DNA of 9,451 bases from positions 1 through 9,451 of the forward strand of contig CAKSPL010000035.1 of the NCBI GenBank assembly GCA_934481325.1, written 5' to 3'. Numbering within the stretch: position 1 is the stretch's first letter; each line of letters opens with the position of its first letter. The notes under the pieces are model-generated. The model searched no databases. It had not been told where the DNA came from and was given only the letters and a program-made list of their open reading frames with translations. This stretch comes from an uncultured Eubacteriales bacterium. Its GTDB lineage: Bacteria > Bacillota > Clostridia > Oscillospirales > CAG-272. This document shows, piece by piece, positions 1 to 7,284 of this stretch. Made by a program: the position numbers and the translations under genes.

Positions 1-3000
1 AAGAACTCTATGGCGAGGATGGCAACGGCGGCAAATTCGGCGAGATCAGCACGAAGATCGGTAATCTGAACAATGAGATTGCGAAATGCGCAACCAAAGC
101 CGATCTCAAGGCTCTTACTGACCGCGTAGCTGCTCTGGAGACTTGGAAAAACTCGTTCACGGATAAGAAATATCTGAACGATTACATCGATTTCACCGCG
201 AAACTGAAAGACAATTCTTATCAGTACAGCGCAAAGAACTTCTGGGATACTGCCAATGCGGTTGCCGAAGGTCCTTACGATGATGAAGAAATCAAAGAGT
301 TCAACAAGAAGATTGATACCATTGCTCTCTTCCTGGCAAGAGCCGTTACGGAAGAAGATGCAAAATGGTGCTTTGACCAGCTGGCTGCCGCTAAGGAAGC
401 TCTGAGAACACTGGATCAGACTCTGCTTGAAAAACTGGATAACTTCGAAGTTATCGCCAACAACCAGGCAACCAAGGACGCGTATGCGAAAATCGTGGAT
501 GCCTACAATCGCCTCTACGAGAAAGATCCTGCTACCGCTGCTACGATGACCCGCTACCAGCTGATCACGGAAGCGTATATGAACTTCTTCGGTGCTGACG
601 GTACAGCCGGTGCTGTGGGTGCCGGTGCGGCCATCATTACCGCAACCGCGGGCCTGAGAAATTCGACGATTGTGCTGGGTGTGTCTGACCCGGATGTGGC
701 GACTGCACTTACCAACTATCAGAATTTCTTTAACGCATATTTTTCCAATAATGATTGGAACGATCTCTACGGTGTGGTTGATGAAAATGGCAATGCTGTG
801 AAAGCAGATCCCGAAGCCGTTGCTGCATCCCTCGCAAACGGCAAGGAAATCAAAGGCTATGCCAAGAGAATTGAGCTGCTGACCGCTGCAAAGACTTATG
901 CCGATGCACAGCTGCTCACCGAGAAGTTCAACTGGAATGCTTACGGCGATGCCACCAACGAAAGACCTCTTTACACCAATACCGCAAACAAGGCTCTCTT
1001 GGACAAGGTGAATACTTGGGCGGCAGATGGTGCTTATAAGAGCAATGACGACTTTGGCACTTATACCGGTTGCCAGAACGACATTGAGCTTGAAAACATC
1101 AATGCAATCATTGGTGCCGAAAGATACGCGGATCTGAAAGACTCCGTGGATTATGTCGCAAAGATGCTGAAGGTTTACGAAGAGACTATCTTCGGCGAGC
1201 TTACCGGCGTGAAGGCTGGCATTGTTGACCCTGTGACCGGACTGCTTCTCCCGGATGTGGTGCTGAACAGCGAGAACAACACCACGATGACCGGCTTGAA
1301 GAACAACATTGCTTCTATGGATGCTGCTATTGATGCAATTGAGGCGGCATATGATAATCTCACGAGTGACAATAAGACCGCTATGGTCGATGCTAAGATG
1401 AGAGCCAACGTGGCTGCTTATCTGGATGCTTATAACAATGTAACTAACAAGATTAACGCAATCAAGGCTCAGTTCTACACCAATGGCGCGGCTGATACCA
1501 CCAAGATGAGCTTCAGAGAGTACAACAAGATTGCTCAGTTCCGCACTGATATCGACGCGATCTGCGCAAATCTGAAAACGACTCTGAACACCGCCGGTGT
1601 TGCTACCGTAACCGTTACCGCCCCCGAGGCTGTTGATGTTGAGCTGAAAGAAGACGGAACCGAGATTGTAAAAGAAGGTTGCGTGCTTTACGAGCTGAAC
1701 AAGGCTTATGCTGAGTACTCCAAGGATGCTTACGCTGCTTGGAAGAAGGCAAAAGAACTGCTTGATAAGATTGGCGACATTGAGAACCTGAAGCTCGATA
1801 TGGGTCACGCTGTAAATGATACCTTTGAGGCAGTTTCCGATGCTGTGAACTATTATCAGTTGCTCTTCGATGACCAGATTATGCTGATGGCTGAGGATGG
1901 CACGATTGAAGAGAATGTGAACCTGAACCAGATTAAGGTGAAACTGGAACAGTACCTGATTAAGTATGATGCGATGGCTACGACCGCTACCACCGGTGCG
2001 GAAGATCTTGCCGCCGCTATCAATGCTGCAATCACCGCAATCAAAAACCTGGATGCCTCCAAGATGGATAACTACAAGCAGATTTCCGAGGCTCAGACTC
2101 TGATGAACAACTGGTTCAGCAACTTCTGCTCTGCTCCTGCAGGCGAGACCGATGCTGAAAAGGCTGCTTCTCTGAGAAAGATGATTCGTGAGGATCTGGT
2201 GAATGTTCCCACTTACGGTGTTGAAGGCGCGGTTTACAAGTTTGTGGATGCGGACCTGTACGACACGCTGGTTGCACAGTATGCTACCGCAGTGGGCACG
2301 AAGGCTAAGTGGGATGCCGCTATGGCGAACTGGAATACGGCTATGACCGCTGCCCAGACCACTAAGTTGCACACCGGTGACCTCCATCAGGCTGCACTGA
2401 AAGCTTGGGATGCTGTGAAGGCTCTGTACGCGACCGAACTGAGCGACACCTACAAGGGCTACGCTGCCGAGTACGACTCTTACAACACCTACAAGACGAC
2501 CTACTACGATGTGTATCTCTCCAACTGCGCGAATGCAAAAGCAGAAGCTGATGCGATTAAGATCCTGATTATGGCTCTGCCTTCTATCAACGACCTGACT
2601 GATGTTACTTCCGTAACCGCTGCTGATCTTGAGAATAAGTTGAATGCAATTGACAATAGACTTACTCAGTTCAAGGTTGATTACTGCGATGGTGATTGCT
2701 TCTTCTGGCTACACGAGGGCGATGAGAACAACCTCAGCGGTACGAACAATACCGAGGAGGATGCTCAGGATTACATCCTGGTGCTGGAGAAGGTTCGCGC
2801 TCTGTACACTTACCTGACCGAGACTGCAGGCAAGGATGCAACACTGGTTGAGACCAACCGGAAGTCTTTGGTGACCGCTTTGGGTAAGATCAATGCGACT
2901 GCAAATGCTACCGAAGGTACTCACGATTTGTTGATCAGAAACGTGAAGTCTCAGATGAACGCTTATACGAAGGCTGTTAACCCCGACTATGTAGTTGGTT

Positions 3001-3002
3001 GA
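1..3002 (+). CDS. Large helical, probably exported or surface protein (3' part)
   Basis: The frame is open from the left edge (first full codon at 3) to TGA at 3000-3002, giving 999 residues. The true start lies outside the window; a GTG at 495 is only an internal Val codon. I do not recognise the family. The protein is rich in Ala, Asn, Thr, Asp, Lys and Tyr and looks mostly helical. A coiled-coil-like stretch falls near window residues 10-55 (NLNNEIAKC...LKALTDRVAALE). Later segments such as IEAAYDNLTSDNKTAMVD resemble the repeated three-helix modules of Gram-positive surface proteins. No membrane segment, LPXTG motif or SLH domain is seen in this part, so any signal peptide or anchor must be further upstream. 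There are nine Cys, including a CDGDC motif (window residues 895-899). Codon choice is restricted (CTG, AAG, AAC, GCT, many AGA), unlike the genes downstream, which suggests strong expression. A surface-layer or adhesin role is inference. Confidence 0.85.
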   Translation, partial: ELYGEDGNGGKFGEISTKIGNLNNEIAKCATKADLKALTDRVAALETWKNSFTDKKYLNDYIDFTAKLKDNSYQYSAKNFWDTANAVAEGPYDDEEIKEFNKKIDTIALFLARAVTEEDAKWCFDQLAAAKEALRTLDQTLLEKLDNFEVIANNQATKDAYAKIVDAYNRLYEKDPATAATMTRYQLITEAYMNFFGADGTAGAVGAGAAIITATAGLRNSTIVLGVSDPDVATALTNYQNFFNAYFSNNDWNDLYGVVDENGNAVKADPEAVAASLANGKEIKGYAKRIELLTAAKTYADAQLLTEKFNWNAYGDATNERPLYTNTANKALLDKVNTWAADGAYKSNDDFGTYTGCQNDIELENINAIIGAERYADLKDSVDYVAKMLKVYEETIFGELTGVKAGIVDPVTGLLLPDVVLNSENNTTMTGLKNNIASMDAAIDAIEAAYDNLTSDNKTAMVDAKMRANVAAYLDAYNNVTNKINAIKAQFYTNGAADTTKMSFREYNKIAQFRTDIDAICANLKTTLNTAGVATVTVTAPEAVDVELKEDGTEIVKEGCVLYELNKAYAEYSKDAYAAWKKAKELLDKIGDIENLKLDMGHAVNDTFEAVSDAVNYYQLLFDDQIMLMAEDGTIEENVNLNQIKVKLEQYLIKYDAMATTATTGAEDLAAAINAAITAIKNLDASKMDNYKQISEAQTLMNNWFSNFCSAPAGETDAEKAASLRKMIREDLVNVPTYGVEGAVYKFVDADLYDTLVAQYATAVGTKAKWDAAMANWNTAMTAAQTTKLHTGDLHQAALKAWDAVKALYATELSDTYKGYAAEYDSYNTYKTTYYDVYLSNCANAKAEADAIKILIMALPSINDLTDVTSVTAADLENKLNAIDNRLTQFKVDYCDGDCFFWLHEGDENNLSGTNNTEEDAQDYILVLEKVRALYTYLTETAGKDATLVETNRKSLVTALGKINATANATEGTHDLLIRNVKSQMNAYTKAVNPDYVVG

Positions 3003-3029
3003 TTGGTTAACCTGATCGAATAAGATTCC

Positions 3030-3067
3030 CCACCCCCTGCTGAAAGGCAGGGGGTGGTTTTCTTTTT
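3030..3067 (+). terminator. Strong rho-independent terminator of the large helical protein gene
   Basis: A perfect 11-bp stem (CCACCCCCTGC at 3030-3040 pairing with GCAGGGGGTGG at 3047-3057) has the six-base loop TGAAAG. It is followed by TTTTCTTTTTT at 3058-3068. It begins 28 nt after the stop codon and separates this gene from the glmM operon. Confidence 0.95.
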
Positions 3068-3128
3068 TCCCCTATATCTCGGAACAGGGCGCGGCGTTCG
3101 GCGTTGACAATCGGCGCGCTCGCGTGCG

Positions 3129-3376
3129 GCTTAGTATCGGCGCGGGAGGTTTGGCGTGAGTAGTTTGGCAATCTGCGCGAACGGTTTGGTATCCGGCGCG
3201 CGCGGTTTGGCAATCGGCGGGGGAATCTTGGTGTCCGGATTTGGTGGCTTGACATCCCGCACGGGAACTTGGCGTTTGGTGCGTGCGGCTTTGCATCCGA
3301 CGCACGAGGCTCGGTACCCGGCGCGTGCGGCGTTTGACTTTGTCGGATTTGCGCTTTGGCGCAATGCGGGCGGTTT
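3129..3376. repeat. Degenerate 21-bp tandem repeat array in the intergenic region
   Basis: The region repeats a GC-rich unit close to TTTGGTATCCGGCGCGCGCGG. The TTTGG, CTTGG or related start of the unit falls near 3164, 3185, 3206, 3227, 3248, 3268, 3290, 3311, 3333 and 3355, so the period is 20-22 bp. An offset unit begins at 3129, and a shortened 14-bp one at 3150. Copies are diverged, and the best-matching neighbours are 3164-3184 and 3185-3205. Because 21 is a multiple of three, several frames stay open on both strands and read as heptapeptide repeats, such as ARAGYQT/VRADCQT on the minus strand. I see no convincing gene in 3068-3436. The array may be a decaying minisatellite or the relic of a repetitive coding sequence. 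Confidence 0.7.
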
Positions 3377-3423
3377 TGTGGGGAGTTACAGACGGGAAAG
3401 AGCGCAAAACTTCTTTGCAAAAA

Positions 3424-3452
3424 CGCGCGGGAATGCTTGACATTCCTGCGCG
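3424..3452. repeat. Inverted repeat enclosing the glmM -35 box
   Basis: CGCGCGGGAATG (3424-3435) and CATTCCTGCGCG (3441-3452) are inverted copies with one mismatch (a G:T pair in RNA), separated by CTTGA. The -35 hexamer TTGACA starts in the spacer and runs into the right arm. As DNA this could be a repressor operator. As RNA, the minus-strand reading of the hairpin is followed by TTTTTGC and could weakly terminate antisense transcription; the plus-strand reading is followed only by TTTATACT. Which role applies, if any, is inference. Confidence 0.6.
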
Positions 3453-3465
3453 TTTATACTATACT
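3437..3465 (+). promoter_or_regulatory. Sigma-A-type promoter of the glmM operon
   Basis: A consensus -35 box TTGACA (3437-3442) is followed by a 17-nt spacer and a -10 box TATACT (3460-3465), which matches the consensus at five of six bases. A second TATACT at 3455-3460 would give only a 12-nt spacer. Transcription should start near 3472, leaving a leader of about 40 nt before the glmM ATG. The -35 box overlaps the 3424-3452 inverted repeat. Confidence 0.85.
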
Positions 3466-3512
3466 ATATGATGAATATAAATAACGCTTTTTGAGAAAGA
3501 TGAGGAACGAAT

Positions 3513-4856
3513 ATGAGCAAATATTTTGGCACCGATGGCTTCCGGGGGGAGGCAAATGTAGGGCTGACCTCTGAGCACGCGTGGAAAATCGGGCGGTTTC
3601 TCGGTTGGTTTTACGGTAAGGATCACAAGGCTAAAATTGTGATCGGCAAGGATGCGCGTATCTCCTCTTATACACTGGAATACGCCCTGGCGGCAGGGCT
3701 GACCGCCTCCGGCGCGGATGCCTACATTCTCCACGTAACAACCACTCCCAGTGTTTCTTACGTGACGCGGTTTGACCATTTTGATTGCGGCATTATGATT
3801 TCCGCCAGCCATAACCCGTATTACGACAACGGCATCAAGCTCATCAACGCCAACGGCGAAAAAATGGAGGATGAAACCATTGACGCGTTGGAAAAATATC
3901 TGGACGAGGGGCAGGAGCTTCCCTTTGCCAGTGGTGAAAACGTTGGCATTGTGGTGGACTATGTAGCGGGCAGAAACCGTTACATCGGTTATCTTATTTC
4001 GCTTGCCACGGTTTCCTATCGCGGCAAACGCGTGGGGCTGGACTGCGCCAACGGTAGCTCCTATATGATTGCGCAAAATGTATTCAATGCGTTGGGGGCG
4101 GACACTTATATCATCAACAACCACCCGAACGGCACCAATATCAACCGCGAGGCAGGCTCTACGCATATCGAACACTTGCAGGAATATGTACGCCGCAATC
4201 ACCTGGATGTGGGCTTTGCATTTGACGGAGATGCCGACCGCTGCATTGCCGTGGACGAAAAGGGCAATGTGGTGGACGGTGACGCGATTCTTTATGTGAT
4301 GGGAAAATATCTGAAATCCCGCGGACAGTTGGATCACAATACGGTTGTGACCACGGTGATGTCCAATTTCGGGCTTTATAAGGCTTTGGAGCGGGAAGGC
4401 ATTCAATACGAAAAAACCGCGGTTGGCGATAAATATGTGTATGAATGTATGGCGAAAAACGGCTTCCGCCTTGGCGGTGAGCAGTCCGGTCACATCATTT
4501 TCAGCAAATATGCCAACACCGGAGACGGGATTCTGACGGCGATTTCCATTATGGAGCTGCTTTGCTCCGGTGAGCGGACGCTTTCCGAGCTGACGGCGGG
4601 CTTCCGCCCGTATCCGCAGGTGCTTTTGAACGTGCGCGTGAAGGACAAAACGGGTGCTATGAGCGATGCGGCAGTACTGGCGGCCGTGGAGGAACAAAGC
4701 AAAATCCTTGGGGATAGCGGGCGGATGCTGGTGCGTGCCAGCGGAACCGAGCCTGTGGTGCGCGTGATGGCAGAGGCAGAAACCAAAGAACGGTGCCTTG
4801 CGTGTGTGAACACGGTGGTTGCCGTGATGAAAGAACGGGGGCTTTGCACAGAATGA
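3513..4856 (+). CDS. glmM: Phosphoglucosamine mutase
   Basis: The enzyme converts glucosamine-6-phosphate to glucosamine-1-phosphate in the cytoplasm, on the route to UDP-GlcNAc for peptidoglycan. At 447 residues it has the usual GlmM length and all four family signatures: the N-terminal FGTDGFRG (residues 5-12), the phosphoserine loop SASHNP with catalytic Ser99, the metal-binding loop DGDADR (238-243), the sugar-binding loop GEQSGH (322-327), and the phosphate-binding RASGTEP (408-414). GEQSGH and the near-terminal FGTDGFRG distinguish GlmM from phosphomannomutase. The ATG at 3513 is preceded by GAGGAA at 3502-3507 at suitable spacing, and no in-frame alternative is needed. It is the first gene of a three-gene operon, and its stop codon overlaps the next ATG (ATGA). 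The minus-strand frames over this gene are shadows. Confidence 0.97.
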   Translation: MSKYFGTDGFRGEANVGLTSEHAWKIGRFLGWFYGKDHKAKIVIGKDARISSYTLEYALAAGLTASGADAYILHVTTTPSVSYVTRFDHFDCGIMISASHNPYYDNGIKLINANGEKMEDETIDALEKYLDEGQELPFASGENVGIVVDYVAGRNRYIGYLISLATVSYRGKRVGLDCANGSSYMIAQNVFNALGADTYIINNHPNGTNINREAGSTHIEHLQEYVRRNHLDVGFAFDGDADRCIAVDEKGNVVDGDAILYVMGKYLKSRGQLDHNTVVTTVMSNFGLYKALEREGIQYEKTAVGDKYVYECMAKNGFRLGGEQSGHIIFSKYANTGDGILTAISIMELLCSGERTLSELTAGFRPYPQVLLNVRVKDKTGAMSDAAVLAAVEEQSKILGDSGRMLVRASGTEPVVRVMAEAETKERCLACVNTVVAVMKERGLCTE

Positions 4857-5524
4857 AAACCGGAATGGAAATGACCGAACTTTTTGATTTTTCGCATACC
4901 GTAGCGGGGGATTTTTTGCAAAAGCTGACCTATCCGTACGAGGCGTTGCCGCTGATCGGGGAATGGATTCTGAAAATCGGTGCAGGGCTTGACGCGGCAT
5001 TGTATGATCATCCTGCCGAGGATATCTGGATTGCAAAAAGCGCAAAAGTAGCTCCCACTGCGTCTATTACCGGCCCCTGCATTATAGGGGAGAATACCGA
5101 GGTGCGCCATTGCGCTTATATCCGCGGAAATGCTCTGATCGGATGCGGTGCGGTGGTAGGAAATTCCACGGAGCTGAAAAACGTAATCCTGTTTGACAGT
5201 GTGCAGGTGCCGCATTACAACTATGTCGGCGATTCGATCCTTGGCTATCACGCGCATATGGGCGCGGGGGCTGTGACCTCCAACGTCAAGGGGGACAAAA
5301 CCCCGGTTGTGCTTCACGGGGCGGATTTTGAAGTGGAAACCGGACGCAAAAAGGTGGGGGCAATGCTGGGTGATTTTGCCGAGATCGGCTGTGGAAGCGT
5401 GTTGAATCCCGGCACCGTAATCGGGAGAGGAACCTCGGTTTATCCGCTTTCCTCGGTGCGCGGCTTTGTGCCGGCGGGTTCCATTTATAAAGCCAAAGAC
5501 AATGTGGTTGTCCGTAAAAAATAA
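4853..5524 (+). CDS. Left-handed beta-helix acyltransferase, GlmU acetyltransferase-like
   Basis: The protein has 223 residues. From about residue 58 to the end it consists of hexapeptide-repeat turns (WIAKSAKVAPTASITG, CIIGENTEV, ALIGCGAVVG), the hallmark of left-handed beta-helix acyltransferases. The segment STELKN...VPHYNYVGDSILG...HMGAGAVTSN (105-144) lines up with the GlmU acetyltransferase core. His121 sits where GlmU has its catalytic His, in the context HLTYLGDAEIG...NIGAGT. The later TGRKKVGAMLGD (163-174) resembles archaeal-type sugar-phosphate nucleotidylyltransferase/acetyltransferases. There is no nucleotidyltransferase domain; residues 1-57 are a short helical lead-in. The ATG at 4853 overlaps the glmM stop (ATGA), suggesting translational coupling; ATGs at 4865 and 4871 are possible. 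Acetylation of glucosamine-1-P made by GlmM is inferred from the His and the neighbour. Another sugar-phosphate substrate is possible. Confidence 0.85.
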   Translation: MKTGMEMTELFDFSHTVAGDFLQKLTYPYEALPLIGEWILKIGAGLDAALYDHPAEDIWIAKSAKVAPTASITGPCIIGENTEVRHCAYIRGNALIGCGAVVGNSTELKNVILFDSVQVPHYNYVGDSILGYHAHMGAGAVTSNVKGDKTPVVLHGADFEVETGRKKVGAMLGDFAEIGCGSVLNPGTVIGRGTSVYPLSSVRGFVPAGSIYKAKDNVVVRKK

Positions 5525-5554
5525 TTTCCCGCAAGGGGGAAAAGAGGAATAAAA

Positions 5555-6565
5555 ATGAAAGTATTGCTGACCGGCGGTGCCGGGTATATCGGGAGCCACA
5601 CCGTGGTGGAAATGTGCAAAGCAGGGCACGATGTGGTGGTTGTGGACAATTTCTCCAACAGCTCGCCCAAGGTGCTGGCGCGCGTGGAGGAGCTGACGGG
5701 AAAGAAAATCCCGCTTTATACCGCGGACGTGGCGGACGAGGCGGCGATGGATCGCTTGTTCGCTACGGAAAAGATTGATGCTGTGGTGCATTTTGCGGGG
5801 CTGAAAGCGGTGGGTGAATCGGTACGCAAGCCGCTGGAATACTATAAAAACAACCTGGATTCGACTTTCACGCTGTTGCGTTCGATGAAAAAAGCAGGCG
5901 TAAAGCGGCTGATTTTCAGCTCCTCCGCCACGGTTTATGGCAACCCGGAAAAATGCCCCATTACCGAGGATATGCCTACCGGAAACTGCTCCAATCCGTA
6001 CGGCTGGACGAAGTTTATGATTGAGCAGATTCTCAAGGACTACTGCCACGCCAATCCGGATTTTCAGGCAATTCTTTTGCGCTACTTCAACCCGGTGGGG
6101 GCGCATCAAAGCGGCAGAATCGGGGAAAGCCCGAACGGAATCCCGAACAATCTGATGCCCTATATCACGCAGGTGGCGGTCGGAAAGCTGGAAAAGCTGT
6201 CGGTATTCGGCAATGACTATCCTACCCCGGACGGCACGGGTGTGCGCGATTATATTCACGTGGTGGACCTGGCGCGCGGTCACGTGGCGGCGTTGGGGTA
6301 CACTGCCCCCGGTGTTGGCATTTTCAATCTCGGTACGGGTGTGGGTTACAGTGTGCTGGATATGGTCAACGCCTTTGCCCGCGTCAACAACGTGAAAATT
6401 CCGTATGTCATCGCGCCCCGGCGCGCGGGTGACATTGCCGAATGCTTTGCGGATTCCACAAAGGCGGGCGAGGTGCTTGGTTGGCACGCGGAGTTGAACC
6501 TTGACGATATGGTCCGCGATTCCTGGAACTGGCAGTCCCATAATCCGAACGGCTACGATGATTGA
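5555..6565 (+). CDS. galE: UDP-glucose/UDP-GlcNAc 4-epimerase
   Basis: This NAD-dependent extended short-chain dehydrogenase/reductase interconverts UDP-glucose and UDP-galactose, and possibly the N-acetyl forms. It has 336 residues, the usual GalE length. It shows the NAD-binding TGGAGYIGSH (6-15), the catalytic SSSATVYG (122-129) with Ser124, Tyr149 and Lys153 (YGWTK; same numbering as E. coli GalE), and the GalE signatures RYFNPVGAH (176-184), NNLMPYI (198-204) and DGTGVRDYIHV (226-236). Cys297 in GDIAECFAD aligns with E. coli Tyr299 and human Cys307, the residue that gates acceptance of N-acetyl sugars. Dual UDP-Glc/UDP-GlcNAc activity is therefore likely, though inferred. The ATG at 5555 follows AGAGGAA (5543-5549) at good spacing. 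It lies 30 nt after the beta-helix gene with no promoter between them, so it is the last gene of the glmM operon. Confidence 0.95.
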   Translation: MKVLLTGGAGYIGSHTVVEMCKAGHDVVVVDNFSNSSPKVLARVEELTGKKIPLYTADVADEAAMDRLFATEKIDAVVHFAGLKAVGESVRKPLEYYKNNLDSTFTLLRSMKKAGVKRLIFSSSATVYGNPEKCPITEDMPTGNCSNPYGWTKFMIEQILKDYCHANPDFQAILLRYFNPVGAHQSGRIGESPNGIPNNLMPYITQVAVGKLEKLSVFGNDYPTPDGTGVRDYIHVVDLARGHVAALGYTAPGVGIFNLGTGVGYSVLDMVNAFARVNNVKIPYVIAPRRAGDIAECFADSTKAGEVLGWHAELNLDDMVRDSWNWQSHNPNGYDD

Positions 6566-6578
6566 CGTTGTCTCCTGA

Positions 6579-6612
6579 AAAGTCCGCCCCGGCGTTTGCC
6601 GGGGCGGGCTTT
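6579..6612 (+). terminator. Rho-independent terminator of the glmM-galE operon
   Basis: A perfect 10-bp GC-rich stem (CCGCCCCGGC at 6584-6593 with GCCGGGGCGG at 6598-6607) has a GTTT loop and can be extended outward by T:G, G:C and three A:T pairs. The T-run after it is short (TTTC), so termination may be incomplete. It begins 13 nt after the galE stop. Confidence 0.75.
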
Positions 6613-6681
6613 CGCCGTGTTATGGGCAATTTGCTTGTCCTGCTCCCCCAAACCTCTCAAATTTTTTATCCAAAATACCCC

Positions 6682-6710
6682 TTGTATAAAATTGTGTTTT
6701 ATGGTAAAAT
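6682..6710 (+). promoter_or_regulatory. Sigma-A-type promoter of the CarD-family gene
   Basis: TTGTAT (6682-6687), a 17-nt spacer and TAAAAT (6705-6710) sit in an AT-rich stretch between the galE terminator and the regulator. The start would be near 6717, giving a leader of about 45 nt. That leader contains a small hairpin (GCGGT 6723-6727 with ACCGC 6733-6737) just upstream of the ribosome site; its role is unknown. Confidence 0.75.
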
Positions 6711-6743
6711 AATAGTAATAAAGCGGTGTAGTACCGCGCGGAA

Positions 6744-6750
6744 AAGGAGG
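6744..6750 (+). promoter_or_regulatory. Ribosome binding site that leaves the CarD start ambiguous
   Basis: AAGGAGG is a near-perfect Shine-Dalgarno site. It lies 12 nt before the ATG at 6763 but only 9 nt before an in-frame TTG at 6760. The ATG start matches the family's usual MFQ(V/I)G N-terminus and is preferred. The TTG would add one residue. Confidence 0.7.
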
Positions 6751-6762
6751 CGTCCGATTTTG

Positions 6763-7269
6763 ATGTTTCAGGTGGGAGAATTTATTGTATACGGAATCAA
6801 CGGGATCTGCCGTGTAGAGGAGATCGGACCCTCTCCTTATGACAAGACAGACCCGCGCACCTACTACAAGCTGATTCCTTTGAACAACCCGATGAGCTCC
6901 AGCATTTATACCCCCGTGAATAATGAACGGGTGCCGATGCGGCGGCTGATGACGCGGGAGGAGGTCGGCAGGCTGATCCGCTCCATCCCCGAGATTGAAA
7001 CGCTGACGGTGCCGGTGGAAAAACAACGCCGGGAAATTTATCGCAATACCATCGGGGCATTACTGCCGGAAGGGTACGTGCGGGTGATTAAGACCGTGCG
7101 CCGCCGGCGGGAGGAGCTTGCCGCGGCTCACAAGCATTTTCCGGTGACCGACCTGGAATACGGGCGGCTGGCAAAGCATCTTTTGCACAGTGAATGTGCG
7201 CACGTCCTCGGGATGGATGAAGCCGAGGTGGAGGATTATATTTTGGGTCAGCTTGCCACGGCAGAATAA
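6763..7269 (+). CDS. CarD/CdnL-family transcriptional regulator
   Basis: CarD-family proteins bind the beta subunit of RNA polymerase and stabilise open promoter complexes, typically at stable-RNA and growth-related promoters. The 168-residue product starts MFQVGEFIVYGINGICRVEEI, the typical opening of the N-terminal Tudor-like RNA polymerase-interacting domain (about residues 1-65, including YYKLIPL and SSIYTPV). A Lys/Arg-rich helical C-terminal domain follows (about 66-165; TVRRRREELA), the part that contacts DNA in the family. Length is normal for Clostridia. The frame is open further upstream to 6562, but that extension crosses the galE terminator and the gene's own promoter, so the ATG at 6763 (or TTG at 6760) is chosen. 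It has its own promoter. No terminator is seen after it, so transcripts may run into the riboswitch leader downstream. Confidence 0.92.
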   Translation: MFQVGEFIVYGINGICRVEEIGPSPYDKTDPRTYYKLIPLNNPMSSSIYTPVNNERVPMRRLMTREEVGRLIRSIPEIETLTVPVEKQRREIYRNTIGALLPEGYVRVIKTVRRRREELAAAHKHFPVTDLEYGRLAKHLLHSECAHVLGMDEAEVEDYILGQLATAE

Positions 7270-7284
7270 ATTTTCAAAAAAGAC

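Noticed and set aside
495..497. GTG at 495 as start of the large protein gene
   Set aside because: The same frame is open with coherent helical protein sequence to the left edge, and no ribosome site precedes 495. It is an internal Val codon.
3156..3440. Plus-strand 94-codon frame starting at GTG with GGGAGG (3144-3149) upstream
   Set aside because: The apparent ribosome site is itself part of the repeat unit, there is no promoter, the product is just repeat translation (VSGARGL/VSGFGGL), and the frame ends inside the glmM promoter.
3007..3443. Overlapping minus-strand frames of 77-137 codons with heptapeptide-like repeats
   Set aside because: Several frames are open at once because of the 21-bp repeat, the longest crosses the terminator of the large gene, and no frame shows a convincing start context or family match. 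The repetition is better described at the DNA level.
4793..4852. Upstream in-frame extension of the beta-helix gene into glmM
   Set aside because: The extra residues (starting MPCVCEHGGC) are the shadow of the glmM C-terminus. The ATGA overlap at 4853 is a better start.
5525..5542. Small hairpin TTTCCC/GGGAAA between the beta-helix gene and galE as a terminator
   Set aside because: The stem is only 6 bp and has no T-run, and galE begins 13 nt later with a good ribosome site. At most it is a minor element within the operon mRNA.
3459..6541. Long minus-strand open frames (528 and 683 codons) opposite glmM, the beta-helix gene and galE
   Set aside because: They lie antisense to three clearly conserved genes, read as His/Arg-rich low-information sequence and have no family motifs. 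They are a by-product of high-GC codon use.
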